Positions 22,818-33,043 of a stretch of DNA of 64,000 bases are shown here, one piece after another. A model generated the notes under the pieces. It was not told where the DNA came from. It saw only the letters and a list, made by a program, of their open reading frames with translations, and ran no database searches. The stretch covers positions 682,001 through 746,000 of the forward strand of contig JADHYV010000004.1 in the NCBI GenBank assembly GCA_027604705.1. The letters run 5' to 3'. The translations under genes were made by a program, and so were the position numbers. Each line of letters begins with the position of its first letter. Positions within the stretch are counted from its first letter, which is position 1. This DNA is from Allomyces arbusculus (lineage: Eukaryota; Blastocladiomycota; Blastocladiomycetes; Blastocladiales; Blastocladiaceae).

Positions 22818-23338
22818 GGTGCTGAGGTGGCGTGGCGTTTAAGGTTCGTCGTTGGGCGCGCGGTGCTCGGCAAAGGCAGATGCGGTCGGTGACGAGCGAC
22901 GTTTCGCTCGCTGGTCGTGCTCGTGCTGATGGAATGGAATGGACGTCGAGACGGTGCGGCGGCGCTGACGTGAGGACGGCAAATGATCATGCTCAAAAGC
23001 AAAAGGCGAACGACCGAAAGCGCGGAGCGCTCACGTGCAAATCACGACTGCTTGACTTGGTCGCCTCGAGATGCTGTGAGACGCGTTGTTGCAACCTTCT
23101 CTGCGAGCACGTCGCCCGCAGCATCGCGTTGTTGCCGGTTTGAGTTTGTGTGCGATGACAACGTTGCTGCGCCTGCTCGGCACAAGACAGCGCTCAATCG
23201 TGACCAAAAACGGCTCGGCTGCCGTATATTGCAAGCAAGCACTACATAAATACATCATCGACCAAAACAGGTCGAGTGCTCAACGAGCACTCCTAACCTA
23301 CACCTCGCGCCACCCTCCCTCCTCTCGTGTGGCCCTAT
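22818..23338. other. Intergenic, upstream of the WD40 gene
   Basis: 521 bp with no supported gene; somewhat lower GC around 23120-23280. It should hold the WD40 promoter and the 3' flank of the promethin-like gene. Confidence 0.5.
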
Positions 23339-24697
23339 TCAATACTGCCCACCCAACTCGGCAGCCAGCGAGCCCGGCGCTGGCGGGTGTGGCGACAGCC
23401 GCCGCACCTTACCACTGCCGGACCCTGCTTTCCTTGCGGCCGTGCGCGCCTCGCGCTCTGGTGCGAGCCCGGCTGCAGCGGACTCGGACGTGGTGAGCAC
23501 AGCACGCTTGACGTACTGCGCGACCCCCACCAGACGCGTGGCAAACATGGACGACGAGTCGAGCCCAAACCGTAGACCAAACAAGCCGACCCAACTAATA
23601 GCCAAGATGCCCAACACAATGCCGAGAATCACGACAAAGGCGATGCCTATTGGGGGTGGTGACGACGTCAGTTCCAAGCACCTTGCATCGCTGACGAACG
23701 ATGACCAAGGAAAACGCGTACCCGGCACAACAAGCACCACCGACTCGACCGTCAACATCAGCAAACACCCAATGAACGTAGTTGCAAAAAACGTCGTGGC
23801 TGAAAACACGAGAAAGATCCCGACCATGGCCGCAACCACAATCAAACTGACCACCGCAAGCGTCTTGCGCACCGACGAAAACAGCCGCGGGCGGCGGCCA
23901 GGCATGAACCACGACCCAACGACCGTCGACGTGGCATCCGTTGGTGGCTCCTGAGTTGGCGGCGCCACCGCCGTCCATTCCCCCTTCCCACTCCTTGCCC
24001 TGCTGCGCGGCGCGCGCACTGGCGTCGTCGTCGTGACATCATCGTTCTGGGTCCACTCGACCGCGGCCGCCTCGGGCCCACCCGTCGCGGCTGCGGCGGC
24101 GGCGGCGCTCGTTACGGCACTGCGGAGCCAGTTGACCGCGTGCGCGTAAGCGGTCGCCGCGTGCTGCTTGGTTAGCCGCACCGCGAAGTCGGCCGAACGC
24201 TGAATGCGTGTGCCGGACGGTGGGACCACAAGTTCGCGCGCGGTGCCCCCTGGGCTCGTCGGGGAGGCAGGACGGGTTGCGCGCGACCGCACGCGCACGC
24301 GGGAGGAGCCGATGGGAGTGTCGGCGCTCATCGTTGGTGGTGGTAACGCATCGCCCGTGATGGGTGCGACGGAACCAAGCAGGATCTCGTCGTCGCTGCT
24401 GGTACTTGGTGCGCGCCGGTGATGCTGCGTCGGCACTTCCGCCAACCCGCGCGAGCCGCGTCGCGGCGTGCGTTTGGGTGTGGGCAAGCTCGACTTGCTT
24501 GCGGGGGTCGACGACCGCGTACTGCGCTTGCGCGGCGTCGCTGGTGGGGTCAGCGGCTTGTGGAAGGCCGGCATCGGGTCGTCAAGCGAGGTCGCGACGG
24601 GGGTCATTGTGGTGTCGGCGGCAACGGTGGGGGGGACAAGGGCAGCGCAGTGATCCACGAGCGCGTCGTCGTTGTGGGCGAGCGACACGAGGGCCAT
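23339..24697 (-). CDS. Membrane protein with a promethin/LDAF1-like hydrophobic core
   Basis: 427 residues. Exons 23722-24697 and 23339-23646; the 75-nt intron (GTACGC..AATAG) is a multiple of three and is inferred because its removal joins two hydrophobic segments cleanly. The first 270 residues are Ser/Thr/Pro-rich and probably disordered and phosphorylated. A compact hydrophobic block follows: LAVVSLIVVAAMVGIFLVFS, TTFFATTFIGCLLMLTVESV, and after the splice GIAFVVILGIVLGILAISWV. A soluble tail ends it. Two to four closely packed membrane segments followed by Gly-rich turns resemble the double hairpin of promethin (LDAF1, yeast Ldo45), which works with seipin in lipid-droplet formation. This is a structural resemblance, not a proven homology. 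Start ATG at 24697. Confidence 0.75.
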   Translation of the reverse strand: MALVSLAHNDDALVDHCAALVPPTVAADTTMTPVATSLDDPMPAFHKPLTPPATPRKRSTRSSTPASKSSLPTPKRTPRRGSRGLAEVPTQHHRRAPSTSSDDEILLGSVAPITGDALPPPTMSADTPIGSSRVRVRSRATRPASPTSPGGTARELVVPPSGTRIQRSADFAVRLTKQHAATAYAHAVNWLRSAVTSAAAAAAATGGPEAAAVEWTQNDDVTTTTPVRAPRSRARSGKGEWTAVAPPTQEPPTDATSTVVGSWFMPGRRPRLFSSVRKTLAVVSLIVVAAMVGIFLVFSATTFFATTFIGCLLMLTVESVVLVVPGTRFPWSSFVSDARCLELTSSPPPIGIAFVVILGIVLGILAISWVGLFGLRFGLDSSSMFATRLVGVAQYVKRAVLTTSESAAAGLAPEREARTAARKAGSGSGKVRRLSPHPPAPGSLAAELGGQY

Positions 24698-24790
24698 GAT
24701 GGTTGGGGACCGTCGGGGCGGGCAGGGATGGACTTTTATAGGCGAACGAGCGAGCGCTGCGAAGTGCGTCAGGGTGCGTGCGGGATGACC

Positions 24791-25442
24791 TCACGACGAA
24801 TCCACCACGACGAGCACGCGAGAGCAGCAACGAACGTTCCACCGCTCGACCAGAGAGTGGCGCGCTTTCAGGGGCGCGCGCGTGCCGCGTGCGTGCAGGG
24901 CCCCGGCGCGACGTTGATCGTGGTCTGCGTACGGCGTCGCCGAGCGGTCAGGCGGCGCACGAGTCGTGTTCTCGGAGGGGAGGCGCTGGCGTGCGTTGTG
25001 GACGTGGACGGGGTCCCGGCCAAACTGCACAGCGGCGGTCGAACGAGGAGTCCACCGTGCGCCAGTGTGCGGTTGCGCCGTGTTCGCGCGTGTGCTGGAT
25101 GATGTCGGCTGTTGTTCGTGCGGCGGCAATTCAATCTTGTGGTAAATGGATTGGTGGCGGTTGGTGGTACTGGGACGACGAGGCAGCGGCAGTTTCGCCG
25201 CGAGCGTCGACGACGTGGGTCTGCGACGTGCAGGAGCGGTGCTCGTCGCGTTGCGCCCGGTGGCGACGGCGAGCTGGCGGATGGTGGACTTGAAGGCGAG
25301 GTGGCCGACGACAGGAGCGACGCTGGGGACGACGATGAACAGCAGCGAGCAGCATCAGCCCTGCAACACCACAGCATCACATCAACACTGGCCAGGCCAC
25401 CAACACCGTCTGCAGGCGCGCTCGTCATCGCACCAATGTTGA
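24791..25442 (-). CDS. Possible unrecognised gene with strong codon bias
   Basis: The minus strand has a frame open for about 170 codons, ending TGA at 24791-24793, with codon use like the neighbouring genes. It includes APVVGHLAFKSTIRQLAVAT, LAAKLPLPRRPSTTNRHQSI, YHKIELPPHEQQPTSSST and WTPRSTAAVQFGRDPVHVHN. An ATG near 25432 (MTSAPADGVGGLASV) could join it through a 47-nt intron ending TCGTCCCCAG, but this junction is a guess. No domain is recognised; the Arg/Ser/Thr-rich N-half could be a mitochondrial leader. The remainder of 24698-25801 shows nothing else. It may instead be the long 5' leader of the promethin-like gene, whose start is 94 bp away. Confidence 0.35.
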
Positions 25443-25801
25443 CGAGGGATACATCCAGCGGAGGAATGAAAGCTGCGATAACCGGTATTTGCCACAAGCG
25501 CACCGGCCCCAGGCCCCAGGGTGGGCGTGGTGCGTGGTGGTGACAACCGACTGGCTCCAGCCTGCGCGACAAAGCACGAGATGCGCCCTGGTTGCCTCCG
25601 GCACGGTCGAGAAATAACAAAATACAAATTGACTGTCCATCAACCCGAATCATAATCCCAATCCGGTGCGCTCACGAGCGCCAACAGAGAGGACTCTGTC
25701 CGCTGCCACTCGCCGCCCTGATGCCCGGTCGGCGCCACCGCGTTACACGAGCGCAAAGGTTGGCAAGTCGGCAACCACATATTATGTTCACGTCGCCGGG
25801 C
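25443..25801. other. Intergenic, 3' of ALG8
   Basis: No supported coding sequence. AT content rises near 25610-25660, as expected for a 3' flank. Confidence 0.5.
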
Positions 25802-27921
25802 CTACACTTGCGCGCGCAGCAGCGCGACCCAGCACGCAATCACGCCTACGGCACAGTATACGGACACGGCCATGAGCGGCAGGAACGGCAGCTTGTCGCC
25901 GAGCAGGATCGCGTGGCCAGCAACGACAAACCACTCGACGACAAACAGTCCGCCGAGATACACGCGCACGGGCCACGGCAGCGTAAAGGGCGCGTGCGAG
26001 TGTCGCCTACACGGGTGTCAGCCGATGTCGATCAGCTTCGGTCGGCAACGAGCGGGGCACACCAAGAGAAACGTACCGATGGTAACTGTCCAGGGCGAGC
26101 CACAACAACGCCGCGAACGAGAGTAGCAGACCCCACCGGGTCGTCACATCTGGAGGCCAAAAAATGAGAAAAGAACCATCAGTGAACGGGTGGAAAATGG
26201 CAATCGGGCGGAAAAAAGCGCGTACCGGTCACTTCAAACACGAGCGGGAACAGCGAGTATGACCCGACCACGGCCAGCACAAACGCAATATGGCTCACGG
26301 CCATTGACTGGACTACAATCAGTCTGCTCATCGGCAACAGCGTCAGGTTTCGAACGCGTGTCATTGAACGAGAGTCGACGCACCCGAGAGGCAAGACCAT
26401 GGTGAGCACAGCCTTTTCGTGAACGTGCCAGCCAAACAAGAACGCCGCAAACCCGCACAACACGAGCACGCGCACGAAGTTGGGCATGGTCGGGCGCCGC
26501 CAAAGCGAGACGAGACCCGGCAGTTGCGCCAGGAGCGTGAGCACGAGTGTGTGGACGGGCAGTACGTTCGGCAGGACGGAAAACTCCACGTCGCCCACTA
26601 GACCGCGCGTCATAGCCGCGACAGACTTGATGGATATGCCAAATAGACGCGGAAGCACTAGCGCAAGAGTAATGAGCGCAGGCCAAACCACCCACACACG
26701 GGGTCGATTGCGCCGTACCCGTCATGGCCGCGCGATCCAAGAAAGCGTAAAGGGCCCACACGTTGGGCGCCCAGTAAGCGTGGCACAGACCACGCTTGAA
26801 CGGGAACAAGCGTGACACGAGCTGCGGGAGGTAGTCGCGGAACGGCGCGAGCGACACGGCAAACGTGGCCAGGACAATCAGGCCAAGCGTCACGAACCGG
26901 TTCAAGTGCCACTTTCCTACACGACGAGTGTCGAATCAGCGAGAGACGAGGTCCGCGAATGGGGAACACGAATCAAGCCGACGGTACCATTGTCCAGGCA
27001 AAACCCTGAGAGGAGATAGACAAAGACAGCGGGCGCGACGTAGAGGTAAATGTGCTTGAAGTTGAGCAGCGCAGCAAACACGAAGGCGCCCAAGTAGGGA
27101 TGACTCTAGATCGAAAGCAGAACACATATATACAGGCACCACCCCAATTGTATTCCATTGTCAATCACAAATTCTCGCGCACAATTCAGTCGCATCGGCA
27201 TCGGCAGTCCCAAAGTTCTTACCCGGTGGAAGAAGGCCATGGCGATCAAGAGCAATCCAAACATGAACCCATTGTACTGGAAGTGCATGTGGTCGACGAC
27301 AAGGAGACCGGCGTTGAGCAGCACCAGAATCCCCGCTGGAATCACGGCGGATGTGCGGTCCCGTGCGACACTCGCCGAAAAGAAGAGGGCTAGACCGGCC
27401 AAGAGCGTGCTATCCGTGACCATGACAGACACACGCTGGAAGACGACGGTGCTCCATGACGCGTAGTTCAAGTTGGACACGACGAGCATGGCCGGATCGG
27501 CGACGCGCGCCGCGATTTGTGCGAGCACCCATTCAAAGTAGGCAAAGAAAGGCGGGTAGTCGAGCGTCCACTCGGACGTGGCGTCGTAGTACCACTGTTT
27601 GAGCGGGAGCGAGTGCGTGATGGCGAGCCAGTTGCGGTGCACCTCAAAGTCGGTGGACCTACTGGTGGTTGAACAACCATGGTGGGTCCAATGACGGGCA
27701 GACGCGGTTGCCAGGCAGCGCGCGATGAGCACGCACTAGCCGGGGACGAGCAGCAGCTTGATGGCTGTGGCGGCAGCAAAGAACGCGACTAGAATGCGGG
27801 TCGGTGACGATTTGGTCGATTTCGCTGCAGCAGTCTTGTGCAGGTCCTCGTGCAGACGGTGCGGGTGCGAACCGCGGCGCCGTCGCGCGGTGTGGGGCGG
27901 GGGCCGCGCTGCGGCATCCAT
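25802..27921 (-). CDS. ALG8: ALG8, dolichyl-P-Glc:Glc1Man9GlcNAc2-PP-dolichol alpha-1,3-glucosyltransferase
   Basis: Adds the second glucose to the lipid-linked N-glycan precursor in the ER lumen. 529 residues from eight exons: 27737-27921, 27223-27661, 26988-27105, 26719-26916, 26384-26657, 26226-26323, 26077-26149 and 25802-26006. Signatures: [20 protein letters not shown] across intron 1, [85 protein letters not shown] and [11 protein letters not shown]. The wording [15 protein letters not shown] favours ALG8 over ALG6. About a dozen membrane segments are evident. The basic N-terminus ([17 protein letters not shown]) faces the cytosol. The 60-nt intron 5 is one of the shortest modelled and its acceptor was chosen because it keeps the frame. 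Confidence 0.95.
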
Positions 27922-28890
27922 GTCGGGCGTCGTTTGCAGCGACTTGAGCGTGGTTTGGAGTCCAGAGTCGGCCGGAAATGCGATCGGCGCCGTTGAGTGA
28001 AGAGCGGGCGCGATGCGCCGGGGGACACGGTCAACAGAGGAGCCCAAGGCTGTCTAACGCGGGCACGTGTGAACGAGGGGCGTGGCAGGCCAGTGCTTTC
28101 TGTGCGGGCGGTGCGACACAGCCAACGTTGGCAACGTTGGTGCTGCGCAAACAACGTTGGGCGACGCACACAGCCTACAAGAAGCTGGCCGTGGCCGCTG
28201 CTACAGCGCTCCTCTCTACACGGCCCGTTGCCTTGCCCTGCTGCCCGCCGCCCCGCTCGCCAGCACACCACTGTACGTTGCCAACCTTGCCCAGTCACCA
28301 CGGCCCACGGCCGCGAGCTGGCCCCACCACGCACGGCCGTGATCCCGTCCCCGCCGTCGTCCCCGTCCCACCCTTGCCTTCCTTGGCTCCCCCCCGCGAG
28401 TCCCCGCATTGCCACGCCTTGTCCCCATGCTTTCGACTCCCCTTGCGCCGTCGCCGCTCGTCGCCGCCGCCGCCGTCACCAACGCCCTGTCAGTGGACCT
28501 CCCTCCGGGGTGACGGACGACTGCGTTGGCCGACCTCTGGTCGTGCACTTTGCGTGTCTCCCGGCCGCTCGCCGTAACTCCGCCCACTCTGGTCTTGGTG
28601 GGCGACACTTCGACCAGTCGACGGCGACCGCGGCACGACGGCTCCAACTTGGCGACGAGGACGACTTTGCGTTGCCCTCCCCACTCCCAAACCCCCTCCC
28701 CCAAATTTCCGCTTTTCCTTGACCGCTCGCGGGACTGGGCTGGACGGACCCATGCACATCGACTCGACTCGGTCACCAGCACCAGCATCCACGCACCCCA
28801 CCAGCAACCAAGAGACTCACTGTCGTACCCTCATGTGCTCTTCGTTCGTGCTCGACCAGTCCCCACCCCACATCCCACCCTCTCGTCACC
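27922..28890. promoter_or_regulatory. Divergent upstream region of ALG8 and the HMG-box gene
   Basis: 969 bp. The half next to the HMG gene is strikingly pyrimidine-rich on the plus strand (about 28340-28480 and 28670-28730), typical of strong fungal promoters of highly expressed genes. Long ORFs on both strands reflect GC skew and lack preferred codons; no domain is seen. Confidence 0.45.
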
Positions 28891-29322
28891 ATGCCCAAGG
28901 CCAAGTCCGAGACCGCGACCAAGCGCGTGCGCAAGGAGAAGGCCGAGAAGAAGCCGCGCGCCAAGAAGGACCCCAACAAGCCCAAGCGCCCCATGACGGC
29001 ATTCTTCATCTTCTCGGGCGAGTTCCGCGACCAGGTCAAGGCGCAGAACCCGGGCGCGACGGTCGGCACCGTGGCAAAGATTCTCGGCGAGCGCTGGCGC
29101 AACATGGGCGAGGCTGAGAAGGCGCCCTACGCCATCAAGGTCGAGCAGGACAAGAAGCGCTACGAGACGGAGCTGGCCATCTACGAGGCCAACAAGGTAC
29201 CGCTCCAACTTCCGGGCTGCGCGTGTGTATCGTGAGACATGGACTCACCCCACGCTGTGATCCACCCCGTATAGTCGGCCGACGCTGCCGCCGCCGAGGA
29301 GGCCGAGGAGGAGGACGAGTAA
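28891..29322 (+). CDS. NHP6: NHP6-like HMG-box protein
   Basis: Small abundant chromatin protein that bends DNA without sequence preference and assists FACT and chromatin remodelling. 117 residues from exons 28891-29196 and 29275-29322 (donor GTACCG, acceptor CGTATAG). A basic N-tail (KRVRKEKAEKKPRAKKDPNK) precedes a single HMG box: PKRPMTAFFIFSGEFRDQVK, NPGATVGTVAKILGERWRNM, EKAPYAIKVEQDKKRYETEL. The acidic end AEEAEEEDE is encoded by the short second exon; yeast Nhp6 lacks such a tail and animal HMGB has it, so this is an intermediate form. The start sits in a good CACCATG context. Confidence 0.95.
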
Positions 29323-30295
29323 GCCCTGTCAACCCGTGCCTTCTATCGTCTACCGCTGTCGCTCTTGGTTCTTTCCCGTTTACCTGCCTGCGCGTGCCCG
29401 TCGAGGTGCTGCGGGTCCGTTTCATTTGAATTTTCTGCCGTGATGGGTTGTGTTCCCCCGTTGCTCGGTTTTTGTTGATTGAATTTGGTCGGTCTGGTCT
29501 CGGTTTGGTTTCTTTCTCTCTTTTGCGCGCGCGTCGGTCCCTCTCCCTATTTCGCTTTCGTCGTCGTCCGTCCTCGAGTTATCATCAAAAGCAATGAAGC
29601 ACGCGGCGGATCCTTGGGGGGACGACGCTGCGCCAGCGTGTGCGGATGGGGACGGTCGACCCGCCCTATTTATATGTGTGGCCGTTGCGCTCATCGCGTG
29701 CTGTGGGGTCGGATAAATGCGTTCATGTCGGTGTTGTGTTCGTCGTGGTGCTTTCGTGGTGGACGGTGGTGCCGTGATCGGTGTCGACGCCGTAGAGGAC
29801 GCAACGTTAGCGAGGGTTTGATTATCGACGGCAGCTCCCCCATCTCGCTGGGTCGCGAGCTGTGAAAGAGGCAAGTCACGTTACTCCTCGGACTCCAGGC
29901 GGTTTGCGTGCCAGGGCGTCATCCGCTGCAAGCTCGGCGAAACCAAGTCAAAAAATACCAAAGAAGGGTGACCGCCCACCGCACCTCCACCGCACGCGTG
30001 CTGCTGCTTGCATTCTCTCTCTCCAATCAACAAAACGAAACAGACCAGGGCCACCTCCCAGCCCGGCTCACCAGCTGCACGATCGCCCCCCGGCCACGAC
30101 GCGTCTCGCGCTGCTCCCGACCACCACCAAGTGAACCCCGTCGACCAGGCCCGCGAATCCTGCCGCCGAAACACCACGACACCAGTGCGCCAAGAACTCA
30201 ACAGCAACCGCACGCGCAACCGACCCCGCGGCCCTTACGCTTCAACTCTTGCCCGAGCAACACCACGCCCGCCCGCCCGCTTGCCCGCCACCACC
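29323..30295. other. Intergenic between HMG-box gene and unknown gene
   Basis: 973 bp. Pyrimidine-rich on the plus strand at 29440-29560 (3' flank of the HMG gene). A 150-codon open frame on the minus strand (29422-29874) has poor codon use and no recognisable motif. No tRNA, repeat or domain recognised. Confidence 0.45.
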
Positions 30296-30786
30296 ATGTT
30301 CCCGACCCCCACGTCCTCAGCCGCTGCCGGCGCCGCTTGCAAGAAGGCCAAGTCGCAGCAGCTGGCGCTCGAGCAAAATTGGTCGCGCCCAAACGTTATC
30401 GAGCTGCCCGTCAACGTGCAAAACGGGCTGATTACGGGCCCAATGGCCGCGCGCAAGGTGCGTTGCGGCGATACCTCTCCCTCTCTCAACTCCACCTTGT
30501 GCGGCCAGACACTGACTTGAATGGGGATCCATCACTGTCCGTGTAGAAATTCCTCGAGGGCCTCGAGCGCAACCAAAAAGCGCAGGAGGAGCGCGCGTGG
30601 CGCGAGCAGAACCCGCACTTGCAGATGCAACAGTGCCAGTCGCAGCAACAGCCGGCGCCGTTTGGCGCCCCGCAGCCGCCGCAGCCGCAGTTGTCGTCGG
30701 CCGCGTTCGAGTTTCGGCCACCGGCCGGGTTCCAGGTACAGTCGTTCACGGCGTCACGCAAGCGCAAGACGTACGAGGACGAGTGA
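30296..30786 (+). CDS. Unrecognised 133-residue probable nuclear protein
   Basis: Exons 30296-30457 and 30547-30786, donor GTGCGT, acceptor CGTGTAG, frame preserved. The N-half reads NWSRPNVIELPVNVQNGLIT then GPMAARKFLEGLERNQKAQE, which has the look of a conserved helix-forming segment. The C-half is Gln/Pro-rich (MQQCQSQQQPAPFGAPQPPQ) and ends with SRKRKTYEDE, a likely nuclear-localisation signal. Start context ACCACCATG is good. Codon use matches the neighbours, so I take it as real, but I cannot name the family; a small transcription or RNA-processing cofactor is a possibility only. Confidence 0.75.
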
Positions 30787-31390
30787 TTTGTTGAGAGCAC
30801 GGTTCTTTCCTTCTTCTCCACCCGTTTTTGGTCCTTTGTCGTCGTGTTTATTTATTGGCTGGTCCTTGACCAATGGTCCGTGGCCTTGGTCAAGGGCGGC
30901 CGGCCTCCACATGGCGAGGGCACGCGCGGTTTGCCGTCCCCTCTTCCCGTGCGTTTTGTTGCTCTGCTATCTTTCGCTCCTACCCCGGGTCCACGGTCAT
31001 TTCGGCCGGTGCCAAGGCCACTGGCCGTGTAATAATACGGAATTGATTCTGTTGTGGACGGCTGTCCGGTGCCCGTGCTGGGTATGATGTCCTGCGGTTC
31101 CTTATACTCGATGCTCTCCACCACTTGGTGAACTCGTCCAGGTCGTGGAGAGAGGATCGAGAGTGCCGTCGTGCCCATGGATGGGAACAACGAGAGGATA
31201 GCTGAGCCAGTCTCCAAGCTTGCTGCACGATGGGCGTGACCGCGCCACAGGTTGGGCCCCATGCCGCCGTTGCTTCCTGCCGACGATCCGGCTGGCCGCG
31301 CCCTCCCTCTCTCTCCAAAACTCGCCTTGGAACCCTTCGACGTCGCCGGTACCCGCCAACACGCTACAACAGCGCACGCAACCAGCAGCC
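30787..31390. other. Intergenic, upstream of the sphingomyelinase-like gene
   Basis: 604 bp, no supported gene. It contains the presumed promoter and 5' leader; a CT-rich stretch lies shortly before the start at about 31290-31330. Confidence 0.5.
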
Positions 31391-33043
31391 ATGACGACGC
31401 TCACGCTCGACGACCCCGCGAGCACGCCGCCGCCGCCGGCCGACGCCATCACGCCAAGCAACGATCCCACTACTGCCGCCGCGCCGGTCGCCAAGGACAA
31501 CGTCAGCAACCCGCGCCCTCGCCGCCGCAGTCTTGCCGGATCCCACAATGCACCACGTCCTGCAGGCTGGACCGCGACACGCACCGTCGTGCTGGTCGTG
31601 GTCGTTGCTGTCTGCTGGCAAGCCGCGGCTTCGCTCACCGCGCAATGGACACACGAGCACGGGCTTCGGCTCGCCGCGTCGGCTGTCGAGGCATCCGTCG
31701 CGCCTGTAGTCGGATCCGCGGCGCTCCTGGCTGCGGAGAGCAATGCGCACCAGCCTGCGAACCTGCCGCGGCCGCCGCCCGTCAGTGCCACGACGCTGCG
31801 CGTCATGACCTATAATTTCTTCCTCCGGCCGCCGTTTGTCTCGGACGTGCGTAACCCCGCGCGCGCGGACACGACCAATGCATTGATTTCGCAAGCTGAC
31901 GTCCTCCCCCCCTGTACGCAGTATCACGGAGACAGCAAGGACCAACGCCTGTCCGAATTCATCGCGCGCGTTCTGCCGCGGTACGACCTGCTCGCCCTGC
32001 AGGAGACGTTTGCCGGGTACTCGACGCGCGTTTCCGCGCTCGAAGCCGCCGCTGCCGCACTCGGTTTCGTCGGCCACGTGCGCGGTCCCGCCGGGTCGTT
32101 TTTGCGCGGCGGGTACCTGATCGACTCGGGCCTGCTGGTTCTGTCGCGGTGGCCGATCGTGCGGCACGCGAAATTGACCTACTCGTCGGCGGTCACTGTC
32201 GACAAGCTCGCGTCCAAGGGCGCGTCGTATTCGCACCACGTGCACCCGACACGGCAGGATCTGCACCTGCACGTTTTTAACACGCACCTGCAGGCGAGTT
32301 ACGAGACGGAGCCGGATTTTGAGACGGATGCGTCGGTCCGGTGTCGCTCCGAGCAGTTGCGGGAACTGGCCGAGTTTGTGCATGACCATGTCCGCGCGCA
32401 CGCCGAGGTGCCGCCGGCACATGAGCGGAGGGTGGAGAGGAGTGGAGATGTGGTGGAGAAGGACACGGTGAACGAGCGGATCGCGTCTGACGCGCAGCTC
32501 GTGCCAAGTGATTCGGACCAGATCGTGCTCGCCGCGCCCGCTGCCGATTCCGCGCCAGTACCACCACCAGAAGATGATACGAACGGGAAAATCGCTCTTT
32601 CCAACGACGAAAACGATACCGCCGACGCGCCGCTCGCGCAGCACCTGATCCTCGTCTGCGGCGACCTCAACGTCAACTCGAAACAGACGGGCCAGCACGA
32701 GTACCGAGCGATGCTCGAGACGCTCGCGCGCAACGGCACCTACGTTGTCACGGACCTGCTCGCCGCGCAGAACCGCGACAATTACACGCAAGTGCCGTGG
32801 GAGTGGCTCACGCACCGCCGGCACCAGTTGACGTACGACGTGCTCAAGCGTGAGGGCGCGCGGCTCGATTACATGCTCTTGCTCGAGCCCGTCGCGGAAC
32901 CAACGGCGGCCACGCAGTGGAAGTTTGATGTGGATATCGACCCGTGCCATGCAGAGAACCCGGAGTTTGTGCAGTTGTCGGACCACATGGGGGTCGCTGC
33001 GACGGTTGCGCTGCCAGTGACGCCGTCGGCGCTGGAGGAGTGA
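31391..33043 (+). CDS. Neutral-sphingomyelinase-like phosphodiesterase (EEP fold), membrane-anchored
   Basis: Endonuclease/exonuclease/phosphatase-fold enzyme, probably hydrolysing sphingomyelin or inositol-phosphosphingolipid to ceramide. 525 residues; exons 31391-31846 and 31922-33043 with a 75-nt in-frame intron (GTGCGT..ACGCAG). A single N-terminal membrane segment (TATRTVVLVVVVAVCWQAAA, about 61-80) precedes the catalytic domain. Motifs: RVMTYNFFLRPPFVSDYHGD (created by the splice), LLALQETFAGYS (metal-binding Glu), GGYLIDSGLLVLSRWPI, HVFNTHLQASY, VCGDLNVNS (Asp/Asn), and the catalytic His in QLSDHMGV. A poorly conserved Glu/Asp/Pro-rich insert of about 80 residues lies before VCGDLNVNS. 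The layout matches bacterial and fungal neutral SMases; the exact lipid substrate is inferred. Confidence 0.9.
   Translation: MTTLTLDDPASTPPPPADAITPSNDPTTAAAPVAKDNVSNPRPRRRSLAGSHNAPRPAGWTATRTVVLVVVVAVCWQAAASLTAQWTHEHGLRLAASAVEASVAPVVGSAALLAAESNAHQPANLPRPPPVSATTLRVMTYNFFLRPPFVSDVRNPARADTTNALISQADVLPPCTQYHGDSKDQRLSEFIARVLPRYDLLALQETFAGYSTRVSALEAAAAALGFVGHVRGPAGSFLRGGYLIDSGLLVLSRWPIVRHAKLTYSSAVTVDKLASKGASYSHHVHPTRQDLHLHVFNTHLQASYETEPDFETDASVRCRSEQLRELAEFVHDHVRAHAEVPPAHERRVERSGDVVEKDTVNERIASDAQLVPSDSDQIVLAAPAADSAPVPPPEDDTNGKIALSNDENDTADAPLAQHLILVCGDLNVNSKQTGQHEYRAMLETLARNGTYVVTDLLAAQNRDNYTQVPWEWLTHRRHQLTYDVLKREGARLDYMLLLEPVAEPTAATQWKFDVDIDPCHAENPEFVQLSDHMGVAATVALPVTPSALEE

Noticed and set aside
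24868-25653. Overlapping minus-strand ORF of 261 codons (MIRVDGQSICILLFLD..)
   Set aside because: Disfavoured codons and Arg/Ser/Thr low complexity; the other frame of the same strand is the better candidate.
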